A DNA stretch of 64,000 nucleotides from Granulicella arctica (GTDB lineage Bacteria > Acidobacteriota > Terriglobia > Terriglobales > Acidobacteriaceae), in contig NZ_JAGTUT010000001.1 of NCBI RefSeq assembly GCF_025685605.1, forward strand, positions 4,588,001-4,652,000, given 5' to 3'. This document shows, in pieces, positions 1 to 8,390 of the stretch. Position 1 is the stretch's first letter. Every line of letters starts with the position of its first letter. The position numbers and the translations under genes were made by a program. The notes beneath the pieces are model-generated. The model had not been told where the DNA came from. It worked only from the letters and a program-made list of their open reading frames with translations, and did not search any database.

Positions 1-77
1 TCGACAAGACTGCACGCTGCATTTAGGTCTCCTTGAAGGTGATCCTGCCTGCTTACGCCGATCAATAGCTCGCTCAT
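1..77 (-). CDS. DsbA/thioredoxin-fold protein, N-terminus only (cut by window edge)
   Basis: An ATG on the minus strand at 75-77 opens a frame that runs off the left edge and begins MSELLIGVSRQDHLQGDLNA. It is preceded by AGGAGG six bases upstream, which overlaps the TAG stop of the peroxiredoxin gene, so the two genes are translationally close (8 bp apart). The 'V..DH.QGD..A..SLV' pattern is the usual opening of DsbA-family thioredoxin domains, which also occur fused to NhaA antiporters; these normally continue into a CxxC motif that lies outside this window. Only 25 codons are visible, so the family call is an inference. Confidence 0.5.
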   Translation of the reverse strand, partial: MSELLIGVSRQDHLQGDLNAACSLV

Positions 78-85
78 AGTTCCTC

Positions 86-550
86 CTATTGCGGCAGCGC
101 TTCCAAAGCTTTCAAGATGCCATCCGCCCCTGGACTCACCGCAACCGGAGAGCAGTAGCTCCAAGTGATGATGCCGTTCTTGTCGAGAACAAAGAGCGCC
201 CGTTCACAGACGCCATCGCCTTCGCGGTACGCACCATAGGCACGAGCTGTCTCGCCCTTCGGCTCGAAGTCAGACAGCAAGGGGAAGTGAAGGTGCTTGT
301 GTTTGGCGAACGCGTCGTGACACCAGGCACCGTCCACAGAAATGGCCACCAGCTCCGCACTAAATTTGAGCAACTCGGGCAAAACCTCATTGAAGATGCT
401 GAGTTCGTCCCCGCAAACCGGACTCCAATCCGCGGGATAGAACGCGAGTACAACGGGTTTCCCCCGCAGCTCACTGAGGGATAGCCTTTGATCCGGCGTG
501 ACGTGGAGACTGAACTCTGGTGCCGTTGTTCCGGCGGTAAGGATGGCCAT
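86..550 (-). CDS. Peroxiredoxin (AhpC/TSA family, AhpE/Bcp-like)
   Basis: Thiol peroxidase of 154 residues that would reduce peroxides in the cytoplasm; there is no signal peptide. The peroxidatic cysteine is C46 in the PxxxSxxC pattern (P39, S43, C46). C77, in a 'VDGAWC' segment, sits where some family members carry a second cysteine, and C114 is a third candidate for the resolving role. The length is normal for a one-domain peroxiredoxin. It is followed within 8 bp by a DsbA/thioredoxin-fold gene, so a small thiol-redox operon is likely. The choice between the AhpE-like and Bcp-like subgroups is uncertain. Confidence 0.9.
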   Translation of the reverse strand: MAILTAGTTAPEFSLHVTPDQRLSLSELRGKPVVLAFYPADWSPVCGDELSIFNEVLPELLKFSAELVAISVDGAWCHDAFAKHKHLHFPLLSDFEPKGETARAYGAYREGDGVCERALFVLDKNGIITWSYCSPVAVSPGADGILKALEALPQ

Positions 551-627
551 ATTTCTCCGTTTGATTGGATCTTCCTTCGTGAAACAGCAGAGTTTACAGT
601 GGCGGCAAAGGAGCCAGCAAACCTGCT

Positions 628-1311
628 CTAAACGACTGAGATCATGTGACGCTTGGCGATGGCCTCGATTTCGGGCGCAGTCAAAGCGGACAAATCAGCC
701 GTCTCCGTAGCAATGACATGCCGAGAGATGTCGTGGTGGTATTCCTTCAGGTACTCCGCCAAATGATCAACTGCGCTGCTTTTTCCGGTGCCATGTCCAA
801 TGAGCACGATCTCGTTCGCCGGCAGCAGGTCCTTGGCAACCTCTTCGTAGAACGACTTCTCTTCCGGCACCCGCTCGCCCTTGTAATGCGCTTCCTTCTT
901 ATGAATCAAGTGATGGTGAAAGCCGAACGGGTCGTACGGACGAACCGTCTCCTCAACCTGCGGAACTTTCCCGTCGAGATCCTGGTATACATGCGCTCCA
1001 TGATGGTCGATCACTACGACCATACGACAGGGCTGTGTCGCATCGGCAGAGGACACACTAGGACCGGCGTCCCGAAGGAACTTTCTGAGACGTGCGACTT
1101 CTTCGACCCCGAGCTCGTGAGTGTGCGGATGTTTGAAGAAGGCTCGCTGTGTTCCGACGGTAAAGACGAATTCATCCCCACCGTGAGGCTTCACGTCGCC
1201 GATCTGACCTATCAAGTCGATCGTGTCTGCCCAACTCAGATTCCGTGGCAGTTTTCCGGTGAGAAGGCTTGTGTGGAGAAGGTCAAGATCGTGGCGAAGA
1301 AGTGTACTCAT
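628..1311 (-). CDS. Unusual two-part protein: HicA-like N-terminus, eRF1-like C-terminus
   Basis: The product has 227 residues if the ATG at 1309-1311 is used. A GTG at 1374 that overlaps the stop of the upstream ATPase would add 21 residues with no obvious conserved character. The first ~85 residues follow a HicA/YcfA-like pattern (W..xIxLI..IG, GGDEFVF, FKHPHTHEL, LRKFLRDAG). The second half (VVVIDHHGAHVYQ, then a His-rich stretch, then IVLIGHGTGKSSA) resembles the bacterial release-factor-like 'host attachment' family. No HicB partner is next to it, so a toxin role is doubtful. It lies directly downstream of the proton ATPase gene and may be co-transcribed with it. Function is unknown. Confidence 0.6.
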   Translation of the reverse strand: MSTLLRHDLDLLHTSLLTGKLPRNLSWADTIDLIGQIGDVKPHGGDEFVFTVGTQRAFFKHPHTHELGVEEVARLRKFLRDAGPSVSSADATQPCRMVVVIDHHGAHVYQDLDGKVPQVEETVRPYDPFGFHHHLIHKKEAHYKGERVPEEKSFYEEVAKDLLPANEIVLIGHGTGKSSAVDHLAEYLKEYHHDISRHVIATETADLSALTAPEIEAIAKRHMISVV

Positions 1312-1373
1312 CTGTTCAGCATGGCACTCGCGAGAGCGCAAAACTGTATAGCTTTGCTCACAAGGCTTTTGCA

Positions 1374-3767
1374 CTAGGTGATGCTCAGACGCCTGAAGAC
1401 AGGAATCTTGACGAAGTTCATGACAAAGAAGAACAGCGTGGCAGCCAGGAACTCGAAAGCCAAAACACGGAGTGGAAGCGAAGCCATTTCGATGCCGCGA
1501 TTCGCGAGCAAGGAGATGAACGACATATCCGCCGCAGAAGACAGCACAAGCCAGCTCGTCGGACGCAGGCCCCAGAAATGTTGCCGGTCACGCACAGCAT
1601 AGGTGATTGCCTGGCTGCCATAGACAACAGCGATAACACAGAACGTGCGCAAATGATCGATGTCCAAGTGCATTCTGTACCTGCCGACTGCAAGGGCGGC
1701 CGTGCAGAACATCAGAAATCCAAGCCCCAGCAGAGCCCCGGCCTCAGTGATCTTTCCGATGTCCCAGGAATTAGGACTTTGGGAGGGTCTCACGCGATCA
1801 GTAGCATAGGCCATAGAAAGGAAGTCGCCAGTGATCATCACAATGACCATCAGCATCGGCGTCAGTACCGCCTGACCGGTCATCAGAAGGCCAATGGCCA
1901 GAAACAGAAGTTGGGCGATTTTCTTGGTTGTAGACCTAAGCGTATAGCTCAAAATTCGCTGGAAGATGATTCTACCTGTCTTGGTCGCGGCCACAATCCC
2001 GCCGAGACCTGCCTCCGTCAGCACGACACCAGCCGCCGACTTCGCAACATCGGTTGCGGTCGAAACCGCAATCCCTATTTGAGCTTGTCGCAGTGCGGGG
2101 GCATCGTTGGCACCGTCGCCGCACATTCCCACAGTATGTCCGCTCTTCTGGAATGCTCTAACCAGATCGAACTTGCCCTCGGGAAGAATGCTCGCGAAGA
2201 TGGAATAGTCTTCTGGTTTGACGCTAGCTGGGATTGGACCCGCTGGACAGGTGGCACCGCTGAGTCCGACTTCAGCGGCAACAATGGCGGCTGTCTCTGG
2301 AGCATCTCCGGTGATCATCACCGTGCGCACCCCGAGCGTCTTCAATTCGGAGATGAGGGACGCCGAGTCTCCGCGAGGCGGATCGCTCAAAGCGATCAAA
2401 CCTACCAGTCGCATGCCGATCGGGGGTCCAAACGCTACAGCCAAGACCCGAAACCCTTGCTTTTCAAGCTTGTCTGCGGCTTCCGCTGCCTGAGTATCGG
2501 GTTGGGCGAGCTTAATGATCGTCGCGAAGGCGCCTTTGACGATCTCTACAGCCTGGCCCTGGGCGTCGGTTGCAGTCGCCTCCGACGTCTTCTTCGCAGG
2601 ATCGAATGCGGTAAACGTCACTAGCTTTGGAGTGTCGGAGGCACGCTTCTTCTCGGAAGCCGCTCGAATGGCAGCATCTACTGAGTCCGCACCGCCTACG
2701 GAACTCGCCAGCGCGGCAATGCCGAGGACTTGCTCCTCCCGGAATCCGTTCATTAGGAAAACGCTGGTTACGGAAAGCTGATTCGCTGTGAGAGTGCCCG
2801 TCTTATCCACGCACAGAACGTCGATAGTTCCGGCTTCATCGACGGCAGACAGGCGCGTAGGAAGCACACCCAGCTTCGCGAGCGCGCGCGCCCCGATGGC
2901 AGAGGAAAGCGTAAACGTAGCCGGGAGTCCGACCGGAATAGCAGCCAGAATCGCGGTCAGAAACAACGGAACGATCTCGCTCCAAGGCCTCGAGTGCGCA
3001 AGAGCGTAGATGCCGATCAGCAGGATAACCGCCCCATTGAAGTAGGCAAGGTTCCGCACGATCTTCAGAACAGCCTTCTGCTGTGAGCTAACGACATGAG
3101 CCGTTCTTACCAATTCCGCGGTCTGCCCAAACTTGGTTCGAGTCCCGGTTGCCGTCACTTGGGCTGTGGCTTCGCCCCGCCTAACAAGTGCTCCTGAGAA
3201 TGTATTCGCACCAGAGCCAGCCTCTACGGGGAGAGATTCTCCCGTGAGCATCGATTGGTCCAACAAGATCGATCCATCGAGAATATGCACGTCCGCTGCA
3301 ACGACGCCGCCGAGCGAAAGCTTTACCAGGTCTCCGACAACCAGCTGTGCTGCGGGAATCACCTTCCACACGCCATCACGTAGGACCGAGGCATTTAGCG
3401 CGAGCCGTGATTTCAATGCGTCAAGCGTTGCTTGTGCACGACCTTCCTGCACAAACGCAAGAACGGCGTTGAAGATGAGCAGCGCAGCGATGATCACGGC
3501 CTCAACATACTTGTGGACCACGATCTGCAGGATCATTGAGGCTTCGAGAAGCCACGGAACGGGAGCCCAAAACTTCGAAAGTGCGTTTCTAAGCAGATGA
3601 GCCGATGTATCCGGCATCGCATTCGGCCCGTCATGAGCGAGCACGGCGGCGGCTTGTGAGCTGGATAGCCCCACTCCTGACCCGGGTTTGCCCGCCGTTA
3701 GTGAAGGAGCGATCGACGCTGCACTTTTCACGGATGTTGAAATGTTGGGTGTTTCAGCGCTCGTCAT
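1374..3767 (-). CDS. Plasma-membrane proton-efflux P-type ATPase (P3A type)
   Basis: ATP-driven cation pump of the P3A (H+-ATPase) class, 797 residues from the ATG at 3765-3767, which follows AAAGGA; an in-frame extension to 3917 looks non-coding in character. Visible parts are the N-terminal cation-ATPase domain, TGES (175-178) of the actuator domain, an IPVGLPA segment in the membrane helix before the catalytic loop, the phosphorylated aspartate D321 in DKTGT, a GDGANDAP hinge near residue 600, and C-terminal hydrophobic helices. No N-terminal metal-binding domain is present, which argues against a heavy-metal pump. P3A pumps are common in fungi and plants, less so in bacteria, and are linked to acid tolerance. 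It is divergent from the Usp gene, so a shared promoter region is likely. Confidence 0.88.
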   Translation of the reverse strand: MTSAETPNISTSVKSAASIAPSLTAGKPGSGVGLSSSQAAAVLAHDGPNAMPDTSAHLLRNALSKFWAPVPWLLEASMILQIVVHKYVEAVIIAALLIFNAVLAFVQEGRAQATLDALKSRLALNASVLRDGVWKVIPAAQLVVGDLVKLSLGGVVAADVHILDGSILLDQSMLTGESLPVEAGSGANTFSGALVRRGEATAQVTATGTRTKFGQTAELVRTAHVVSSQQKAVLKIVRNLAYFNGAVILLIGIYALAHSRPWSEIVPLFLTAILAAIPVGLPATFTLSSAIGARALAKLGVLPTRLSAVDEAGTIDVLCVDKTGTLTANQLSVTSVFLMNGFREEQVLGIAALASSVGGADSVDAAIRAASEKKRASDTPKLVTFTAFDPAKKTSEATATDAQGQAVEIVKGAFATIIKLAQPDTQAAEAADKLEKQGFRVLAVAFGPPIGMRLVGLIALSDPPRGDSASLISELKTLGVRTVMITGDAPETAAIVAAEVGLSGATCPAGPIPASVKPEDYSIFASILPEGKFDLVRAFQKSGHTVGMCGDGANDAPALRQAQIGIAVSTATDVAKSAAGVVLTEAGLGGIVAATKTGRIIFQRILSYTLRSTTKKIAQLLFLAIGLLMTGQAVLTPMLMVIVMITGDFLSMAYATDRVRPSQSPNSWDIGKITEAGALLGLGFLMFCTAALAVGRYRMHLDIDHLRTFCVIAVVYGSQAITYAVRDRQHFWGLRPTSWLVLSSAADMSFISLLANRGIEMASLPLRVLAFEFLAATLFFFVMNFVKIPVFRRLSIT

Positions 3768-3993
3768 GGGTCCTTTGCGGGTGTCACTCTCGATACACGC
3801 CAGCGGAGCACTGAGCGGAATGCACGTTGCTTGAGCTTCGCATTCCAACCAACGCTGCACTGTGCCTTTTTGCTCACCGTAGTACGGCCAAGCTCCCACC
3901 TCCACGCGGCTGTTCAATTCTGCTCAGTCTTCCGGTTCTGTAATGAAAGACCATGATTGTGCAGCGGGCATAGCAAGCTGAAGGAGATCAAAG

Positions 3994-4503
3994 ATGATCG
4001 AACCGTCTCGTTCGACGTTCCATCCTAAGAAAATCCTTGTACCGATCGATTTCAGCCCGTCTTCGATCTCGGCCTTAGCAACAGCGGCTGAGTTGGCTCA
4101 GGAGTTCAATGCCGAGCTATGTCTCTTGCACGTGATTCCAATGTTGCCGATCGTAACCGGGATCGAGTTTCCAACTCCGTTTTATCCGCGCCAAGAGTTC
4201 CTCGCGGATGCCGAGAAGGAATCAGCGAAGAGGTTAGCTGATCTGATTGGTAATCTCTCTGGGCAGGGAATACATGCCACTTCCAAGGTGGAGATCGGCA
4301 ATGATGTAGTGGGAAACGTGCTCATGGTCATTGACCGGGAACATGCTGACATGCTGGTCATTTCCACACATGGCATTTCAGGATGGCGCCCAGTTGTATT
4401 CGGATCGATTGCCGAGAAGGTCATCAAGCTTGCTGAGTGTCCTGTTCTCCTTCTTCGGAGCGCCAAAACCGTGGTTACGGATAAACCCAAGGAGTCAAAG
4501 TGA
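3994..4503 (+). CDS. Universal stress protein (UspA family)
   Basis: Single-domain Usp of 169 residues; the start is fixed by AAGGAG nine bases upstream. The Rossmann-like fold opens with KILVPIDFSPSS. The C-terminal nucleotide-binding signature is present as HG-x9-GS (HGISGWRPVVFGS), but the first glycine of the G-2x-G part is replaced by serine. Usp proteins are cytoplasmic and accumulate during starvation, oxygen limitation or respiratory uncoupling. The gene overlaps the next one by GTGA, so they are translationally coupled. It is divergent from the proton ATPase. Confidence 0.93.
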   Translation: MIEPSRSTFHPKKILVPIDFSPSSISALATAAELAQEFNAELCLLHVIPMLPIVTGIEFPTPFYPRQEFLADAEKESAKRLADLIGNLSGQGIHATSKVEIGNDVVGNVLMVIDREHADMLVISTHGISGWRPVVFGSIAEKVIKLAECPVLLLRSAKTVVTDKPKESK

Positions 4504-5147
4504 TTGCGGGGAACGTGGCAGAAGTTCCCCGGGTTCAGAAGTTTGAGAGGCCAATGAAAGAACTTGGCTTGTTCTGGTGGGCCTTCGCCGTTCGGGGCGG
4601 GGGAGCAGTACTCTTTTCAGGAATTCTGTTCTACTCAGGAAGCTTGTTCGGAACGATCTTCTTTGATCCGATCATGCTCGTTTTTCTCGCGCTGATCCTC
4701 GGCTTTTACATCCTGAGCAATGGCATTCTCCTTGGCGTGGCCTCCGGCTATGCGGCTGAACATCGAGTCGGCATCTGGCGGCTTCTCATGGCGGAGTGTA
4801 TCTTCAACATTGCTTTAGGGGCATACGTGGGGCTCGTGCTCTTGCTCTCTTCGGAGTCGCTTGCGTGGTTAGCCGGTTTACACGCTTTGGGAGCGGGGTG
4901 CTTCTTGGCAGCTCTAGCTTGGAAACTACGGGCGAATAAGACTTACGCAGGTATTCTTGCGTCCGCCGGCTTGATCTCGGTCTGTTGCGGCACTGCATTT
5001 CTACTTCATCGTGCCGCTTCGACGCGAAGTGCCACTCACTGGTTAGGGGTCTTTGAACTTTTCTACGGGGCCATCGTCTTCATGTTCGCCGAGGGGCTCC
5101 ATCGGCACCACGTGCCGGTACTGCGCGGCGAAAGCGCTGACTTCTAG
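4500..5147 (+). CDS. HdeD-like multi-helix membrane protein
   Basis: The product has 215 residues and starts at a GTG that overlaps the Usp stop (GTGA). After a short polar N-terminus there are about six strongly hydrophobic segments (FWWAFAVRGGGAVLFSGI, IMLVFLALILGFYIL, a third near WRLLMAECIFNIALG and others). The spacing of the helices and the 'R..lll.Gi' opening recall HdeD/DUF308 proteins, which are associated with acid resistance in enterobacteria. Identity is by pattern only. Overlap with usp suggests a membrane partner in the same stress response. Confidence 0.7.
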   Translation: MIAGNVAEVPRVQKFERPMKELGLFWWAFAVRGGGAVLFSGILFYSGSLFGTIFFDPIMLVFLALILGFYILSNGILLGVASGYAAEHRVGIWRLLMAECIFNIALGAYVGLVLLLSSESLAWLAGLHALGAGCFLAALAWKLRANKTYAGILASAGLISVCCGTAFLLHRAASTRSATHWLGVFELFYGAIVFMFAEGLHRHHVPVLRGESADF

Positions 5148-5210
5148 CTCCGCCGCGATCACAGAAGCGAACTCTCTGTAGAATGACGTCGGCACTGTTC
5201 TCCGGCATTT

Positions 5211-5966
5211 TCAGGGTTCTCTCACTGAGGTGGAAGCTACCTTGGCAGATTGTGATTTCTCACGTTTTGTGTCGAGGAGCGCAGCACTCATGGAGTTTGC
5301 ACCGGGCCTCTGGTCGTGAAGAACCACATTCAACAAGGATTTGTGGACATGGATGCGACCGTTGTAATTGATGAAGCCCATTTTCCGAAAGCGGTTCATG
5401 AAGAAGCTCACCCTGGACCGTGTGGTCCCGATCATATCGGCCAAAGTCTCCTGGGTAATGCGAGGGATCATGGTCTCCGGTTCGCCCGGTTTGCCAAAGT
5501 CTGCCATCAGGAGCAGAATGCGTGCCAGCCTTCTCTCGCTGGAGTTGAACAACTGATCTACAAGATCCGCTTGAGTTCGCATAGAGCGTTCGAGGAGGAA
5601 GGCGACAAAGATGTCGGAAAAGGCGTGCTCGTCATGAATGACCCGCATCATCTCCTTACGCTCAATTTTAAGGGCAGAACAGGCGGTAATCGCCGTTGCC
5701 GTGGACATATGCATTCCAGCGATCGCGGTGACAGACTCCTCGCCCACAAAATCGCCCGCTGCGATGAGGGTGATAGTGGCTTCCTTACCGGCCTTGGACA
5801 CAACAGTAAGCTTCGCCCGTCCTTTTTGTAGATAGAACACGCAGTCCGCAGCGCTTCCTTGGGTGAAAAGAGTCCCGTTTGCCTTATATTGGACTATTCG
5901 GCGGCCCAATCCTGAGCTCGCAAGAAAAGCAACGGGATCGAACTCGCTTATTTTCGTGTGCGGCAT
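5211..5966 (-). CDS. Crp/Fnr-family transcriptional regulator
   Basis: DNA-binding regulator of 251 residues. The start at 5964-5966 has GGAAGGGG upstream; longer in-frame starts lack a ribosome site. The N-terminal cyclic-nucleotide-binding-like barrel runs from about residue 20 to 130 (LFTQGSAADCVFYLQKGRAKLTV, then GDFVGEES). The C-terminal winged helix-turn-helix reads ITQETLADMIGTTRSRVSFF. There is no N-terminal cysteine cluster, so it is not an FNR-type iron-sulfur sensor. The recognition helix (TTRSRVSFF) differs from the SRETVGR of E. coli Crp, so its target site will differ. A 22-bp palindrome lies 74-95 bp upstream and may be its own operator. Confidence 0.9.
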   Translation of the reverse strand: MPHTKISEFDPVAFLASSGLGRRIVQYKANGTLFTQGSAADCVFYLQKGRAKLTVVSKAGKEATITLIAAGDFVGEESVTAIAGMHMSTATAITACSALKIERKEMMRVIHDEHAFSDIFVAFLLERSMRTQADLVDQLFNSSERRLARILLLMADFGKPGEPETMIPRITQETLADMIGTTRSRVSFFMNRFRKMGFINYNGRIHVHKSLLNVVLHDQRPGANSMSAALLDTKREKSQSAKVASTSVREP

Positions 5967-6039
5967 ATGACCCCTTCCATTCACAGCCCCAGAAGGCAGA
6001 GGTCTGATCAAAACCAAAGCTGAAGTGAGACTCACGATC

Positions 6040-6061
6040 AATGTCGCGAACAAGTGACATT
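6040..6061. promoter_or_regulatory. Crp/Fnr-type palindrome upstream of the regulator gene
   Basis: Half-sites AATGTCGC and GTGACATT are separated by six bases; seven of eight positions pair as an inverted repeat. The 22-bp span and 6-bp spacer match the geometry of Crp-family operators. It sits 74 bp upstream of the Crp/Fnr regulator start codon, which fits autoregulation. This is inferred from geometry only. Confidence 0.45.
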
Positions 6062-6171
6062 CGTTTGATGCGGGATACGAACATCTGCGAGGCGTAGCAG
6101 GGAATGAGCACGAAAGACCGCGGGATCCTTTGAGTAACAGTATCATTCGGCACGTCGCGCTTTGTGAGCAC

Positions 6172-6183
6172 TACTGTACAGTA
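6172..6183. promoter_or_regulatory. Perfect 12-bp palindrome TACTGTACAGTA
   Basis: A perfect 12-bp inverted repeat with further imperfect outer arms (TGAGC at 6165, GCTCA at 6190). It is in the non-coding stretch between the Crp/Fnr regulator and a possible small gene. The arms resemble LexA half-sites, but the spacing is too short for a LexA box. The binding protein is unknown. Confidence 0.3.
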
Positions 6184-6270
6184 TCGATCGCTCATTCCGA
6201 TGAAGATCAAGTCAGATGGTAGCGCGGCATCGTCCTGCCTAGTGTCCAGCGACGACCGTGAGGTGAAGGA

Positions 6271-6450
6271 ATGACAGATCTTCTCGATGACTTGGAACGG
6301 AACAGCAGGTCTACCGGTTTGCAAGCGTTGAGCCCAGCCCAGCTCATTGCCTCGCTTACGGCTGCAAACGCTTTACTGACGCAATGGCAAGACTTGGCAA
6401 GTCCTCCGGGGCAGCAGCCTGCCGCCCGACGAAGCCGGGCCACGGCCTAA
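6271..6450 (+). CDS. Possible small protein, 59 residues
   Basis: ATG after AGGTGAAGGA opens a 59-codon frame: MTDLLDDLERNSRSTGLQAL, then an Ala/Leu-rich amphipathic stretch (SPAQLIASLTAANALL) and a basic tail. The only support is the plausible ribosome site and ordinary-looking composition. It ends tail-to-tail with the histidine kinase gene (4-bp overlap). It is not recognised as any family and could be spurious. Confidence 0.35.
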   Translation: MTDLLDDLERNSRSTGLQALSPAQLIASLTAANALLTQWQDLASPPGQQPAARRSRATA

Positions 6451-8045
6451 TGTTCCAACACGGAGCGCAAGGTGGATGAGGGTGAGCGAAGAGAGCGTGA
6501 AAGGTCTGCGACCTCTGTCTTCGATGCGATGCCCTCGTACGGAAGGAAGAGTTGGAAGACTGTTCCGGATGCCCCGGGGCGCTGGCTGCTTCGAACCTCT
6601 ATCGTCCCACGATGCCGCTCAATGATCTCGCAACTGATCCACAGCCCGAGACCCGTGCCGCCGATACCTTTCGTTGTAAAGAACGCTTTGTAAATGCAAC
6701 TCAGCGTCTCGGCACTCATCCCGGTGCCGGTGTCCGCGACTGTGAACAAAACCCCTTCTCGCCCATTACCCCACATACCACATTCTCGGCTCCTAACGGA
6801 GAGTTGTCCCCCGTGCTCCTGCATCGCATAGATGGCATTGCTCACCAGATTACTCAGCACCTGACGGATTTCACTTTCCATACAAACGAGAGGCCGACTC
6901 GGTCGCTCGCGCACATCAGTTGTCACTCCCGCGTTGCTTGCGTGGGACTGGTACAGATCGAGGATGGGGTCCAAAAGCTCAGAAGGGCTTGTCGACTGCG
7001 CTTTCGTCGACTGTTTGAAGAATCTCAACGACTGTTCCGTGATCAGCTTGACCCGCTTTAACTCTCTGTCCGCTGTAACGAGGAAGTTCTTCGTCTCTTG
7101 CGAACAGTCTGTACTCAGGGCAAGGAAATTCAGGTTCATGACCGAAGTGAGCGGATTGTTGATTTCGTGCGCGATAGAGGAGGCTAAGCGGCCGACAGCT
7201 GCCAGCTTTTCACTTTCCCGTAGTGCGAGTTCAAGGTCGACCCGCTTCGTCACATCGGTTTGGATTCCCACGTAGTGCGTTAAGTGACCTTCGTCGTCCA
7301 TGATCGGGGAGAGCGAAAGTTCATTCCAGAATGGCGTACCGTCTTTGCGAAAGTTCTTCAGAACCGCCACACCCTTGCGGCGATGCGCCAAAGCATCGCG
7401 CACGATGGCAAGGGCTGGCTGATGCCGTTCATTGCCTTCTAGAAATCGACAATTTCGTCCCTGAACCTCAGCACGGGTATAGCCTGTCATCTCTTCGAAG
7501 GCAGGATTGACATATACCAGTGGAAGATCAGGGACGGTCGCGCTCGCCACTGAGATGCCGGCCGTGATCGATCGAAAGATTCTGCGATTAAGTTGGAGCT
7601 CACGCCATGCATCCGAATAGCGTTTGGCAAAGGCACAATGCGCGTACATGATGGCAGACAGTTGAGCCCTGACCTGGGTCCCGGTCATGGGAAAAGTCAG
7701 AAGTCCATCGAAATTGCAGCCAGGTTGATGGGACGTTGGCAAGGCCTCGGTGTCCGGCCGCGTGACCGCGATGATTGCAGGACTGATCCCTTCGCCGGCC
7801 ACCTCGTGCTCTTCAAACAGGAGAACGAGTTCTTGCGCGACCAAGCGATCCGCAACGATGAATTCGAATGTCTTTAGCTGGTGAATATTGTGACCATCGG
7901 CGCTGAAAATCGTCGGCTCGACCTTCATCTCGCTCGCGGCGGTCAGAATGTGTTGCAGTTCTGCCACATTCGCGAGACATATGCCGACTCCAGCTTTTCG
8001 CATGAGCATCTGCGATTCGAGTTCATGTACGTCTGCAAACTTCAT
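6447..8045 (-). CDS. LOV-domain sensor histidine kinase (likely blue-light receptor)
   Basis: Soluble sensor kinase of 532 residues. Residues 1-150 look like a degenerate receiver domain. Residues ~160-268 form a PAS domain of LOV type: NPAFEEMTGYT, then GRNCRFLEG with C199 at the position that forms the flavin photo-adduct, NFRKDGTPFWN, and YVGIQTDVT with Q262. Then follow HisKA (phospho-acceptor H293 in SSIAHEINNPLTS) and HATPase_c (N-box SNLVSNAIYAM, G1 DTGTGM, G2 GGTGLGLW). There are no transmembrane segments. Q of the common NCRFLQ motif is E here. The receiver-like protein gene 570 bp away is a possible partner, but no clear response regulator with an output domain is adjacent. Confidence 0.88.
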   Translation of the reverse strand: MKFADVHELESQMLMRKAGVGICLANVAELQHILTAASEMKVEPTIFSADGHNIHQLKTFEFIVADRLVAQELVLLFEEHEVAGEGISPAIIAVTRPDTEALPTSHQPGCNFDGLLTFPMTGTQVRAQLSAIMYAHCAFAKRYSDAWRELQLNRRIFRSITAGISVASATVPDLPLVYVNPAFEEMTGYTRAEVQGRNCRFLEGNERHQPALAIVRDALAHRRKGVAVLKNFRKDGTPFWNELSLSPIMDDEGHLTHYVGIQTDVTKRVDLELALRESEKLAAVGRLASSIAHEINNPLTSVMNLNFLALSTDCSQETKNFLVTADRELKRVKLITEQSLRFFKQSTKAQSTSPSELLDPILDLYQSHASNAGVTTDVRERPSRPLVCMESEIRQVLSNLVSNAIYAMQEHGGQLSVRSRECGMWGNGREGVLFTVADTGTGMSAETLSCIYKAFFTTKGIGGTGLGLWISCEIIERHRGTIEVRSSQRPGASGTVFQLFLPYEGIASKTEVADLSRSLRSPSSTLRSVLEH

Positions 8046-8171
8046 CGTCCAAACAACCTTCCAGCACCTTGAATCCTTGTCCAGTCTTCCAGAAGGGAAT
8101 TCTTCAAGCTGAGCACTTTCGCACGCAGTAGACTTTGCGGTCCAGTTCGCGTCCGGTATCCGCAGCAGCGC

Positions 8172-8390
8172 TCAGTCCCGTTGCAGCACCGAACTCTCAG
8201 GACTTTCCGCACCAGACTCGTCTCGTCGTTGTATCTCGTCAAGAGCTTCGACTTCCTCTTCGATACGGTTGCGACGGCTTGCATCGCGATATCCCTGATG
8301 CGTCGCCTTGTTCTCTATAGCAAGTTCCGCGGCCTTGAGATCATCGATCCTTCTCTCCACTTCCGACGGTTTGTTGATCACGGCGTGCAC
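8172..8390 (-). CDS. Small charged helical protein, 72 residues
   Basis: GTG start at 8388-8390 after GGAAAGGTAG. The product is highly charged and helix-prone (PSEVERRIDDLKAAELAIE, then RRNRIEEEVEALDEIQRR), suggesting a short coiled coil. Its start codon directly follows the stop of a 28-codon frame upstream, so the two may be read as a pair. It lies upstream of, and in the same direction as, the LOV kinase. No family is recognised. Confidence 0.5.
   Translation of the reverse strand: MHAVINKPSEVERRIDDLKAAELAIENKATHQGYRDASRRNRIEEEVEALDEIQRRDESGAESPESSVLQRD

Noticed and set aside
628..1311. HicAB toxin-antitoxin system
   Set aside because: No HicB-like gene lies next to the HicA-like domain, and the protein is much longer than HicA.
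1269..2624. Long + strand frame of 451 codons
   Set aside because: Lies antisense to the P3A ATPase gene, is rich in His/Arg/Gln and shows no domain; a shadow frame.
6172..6183. LexA box
   Set aside because: TACTGTACAGTA lacks the spacing of CTGT-N8-ACAG, so it is listed only as an unassigned palindrome.
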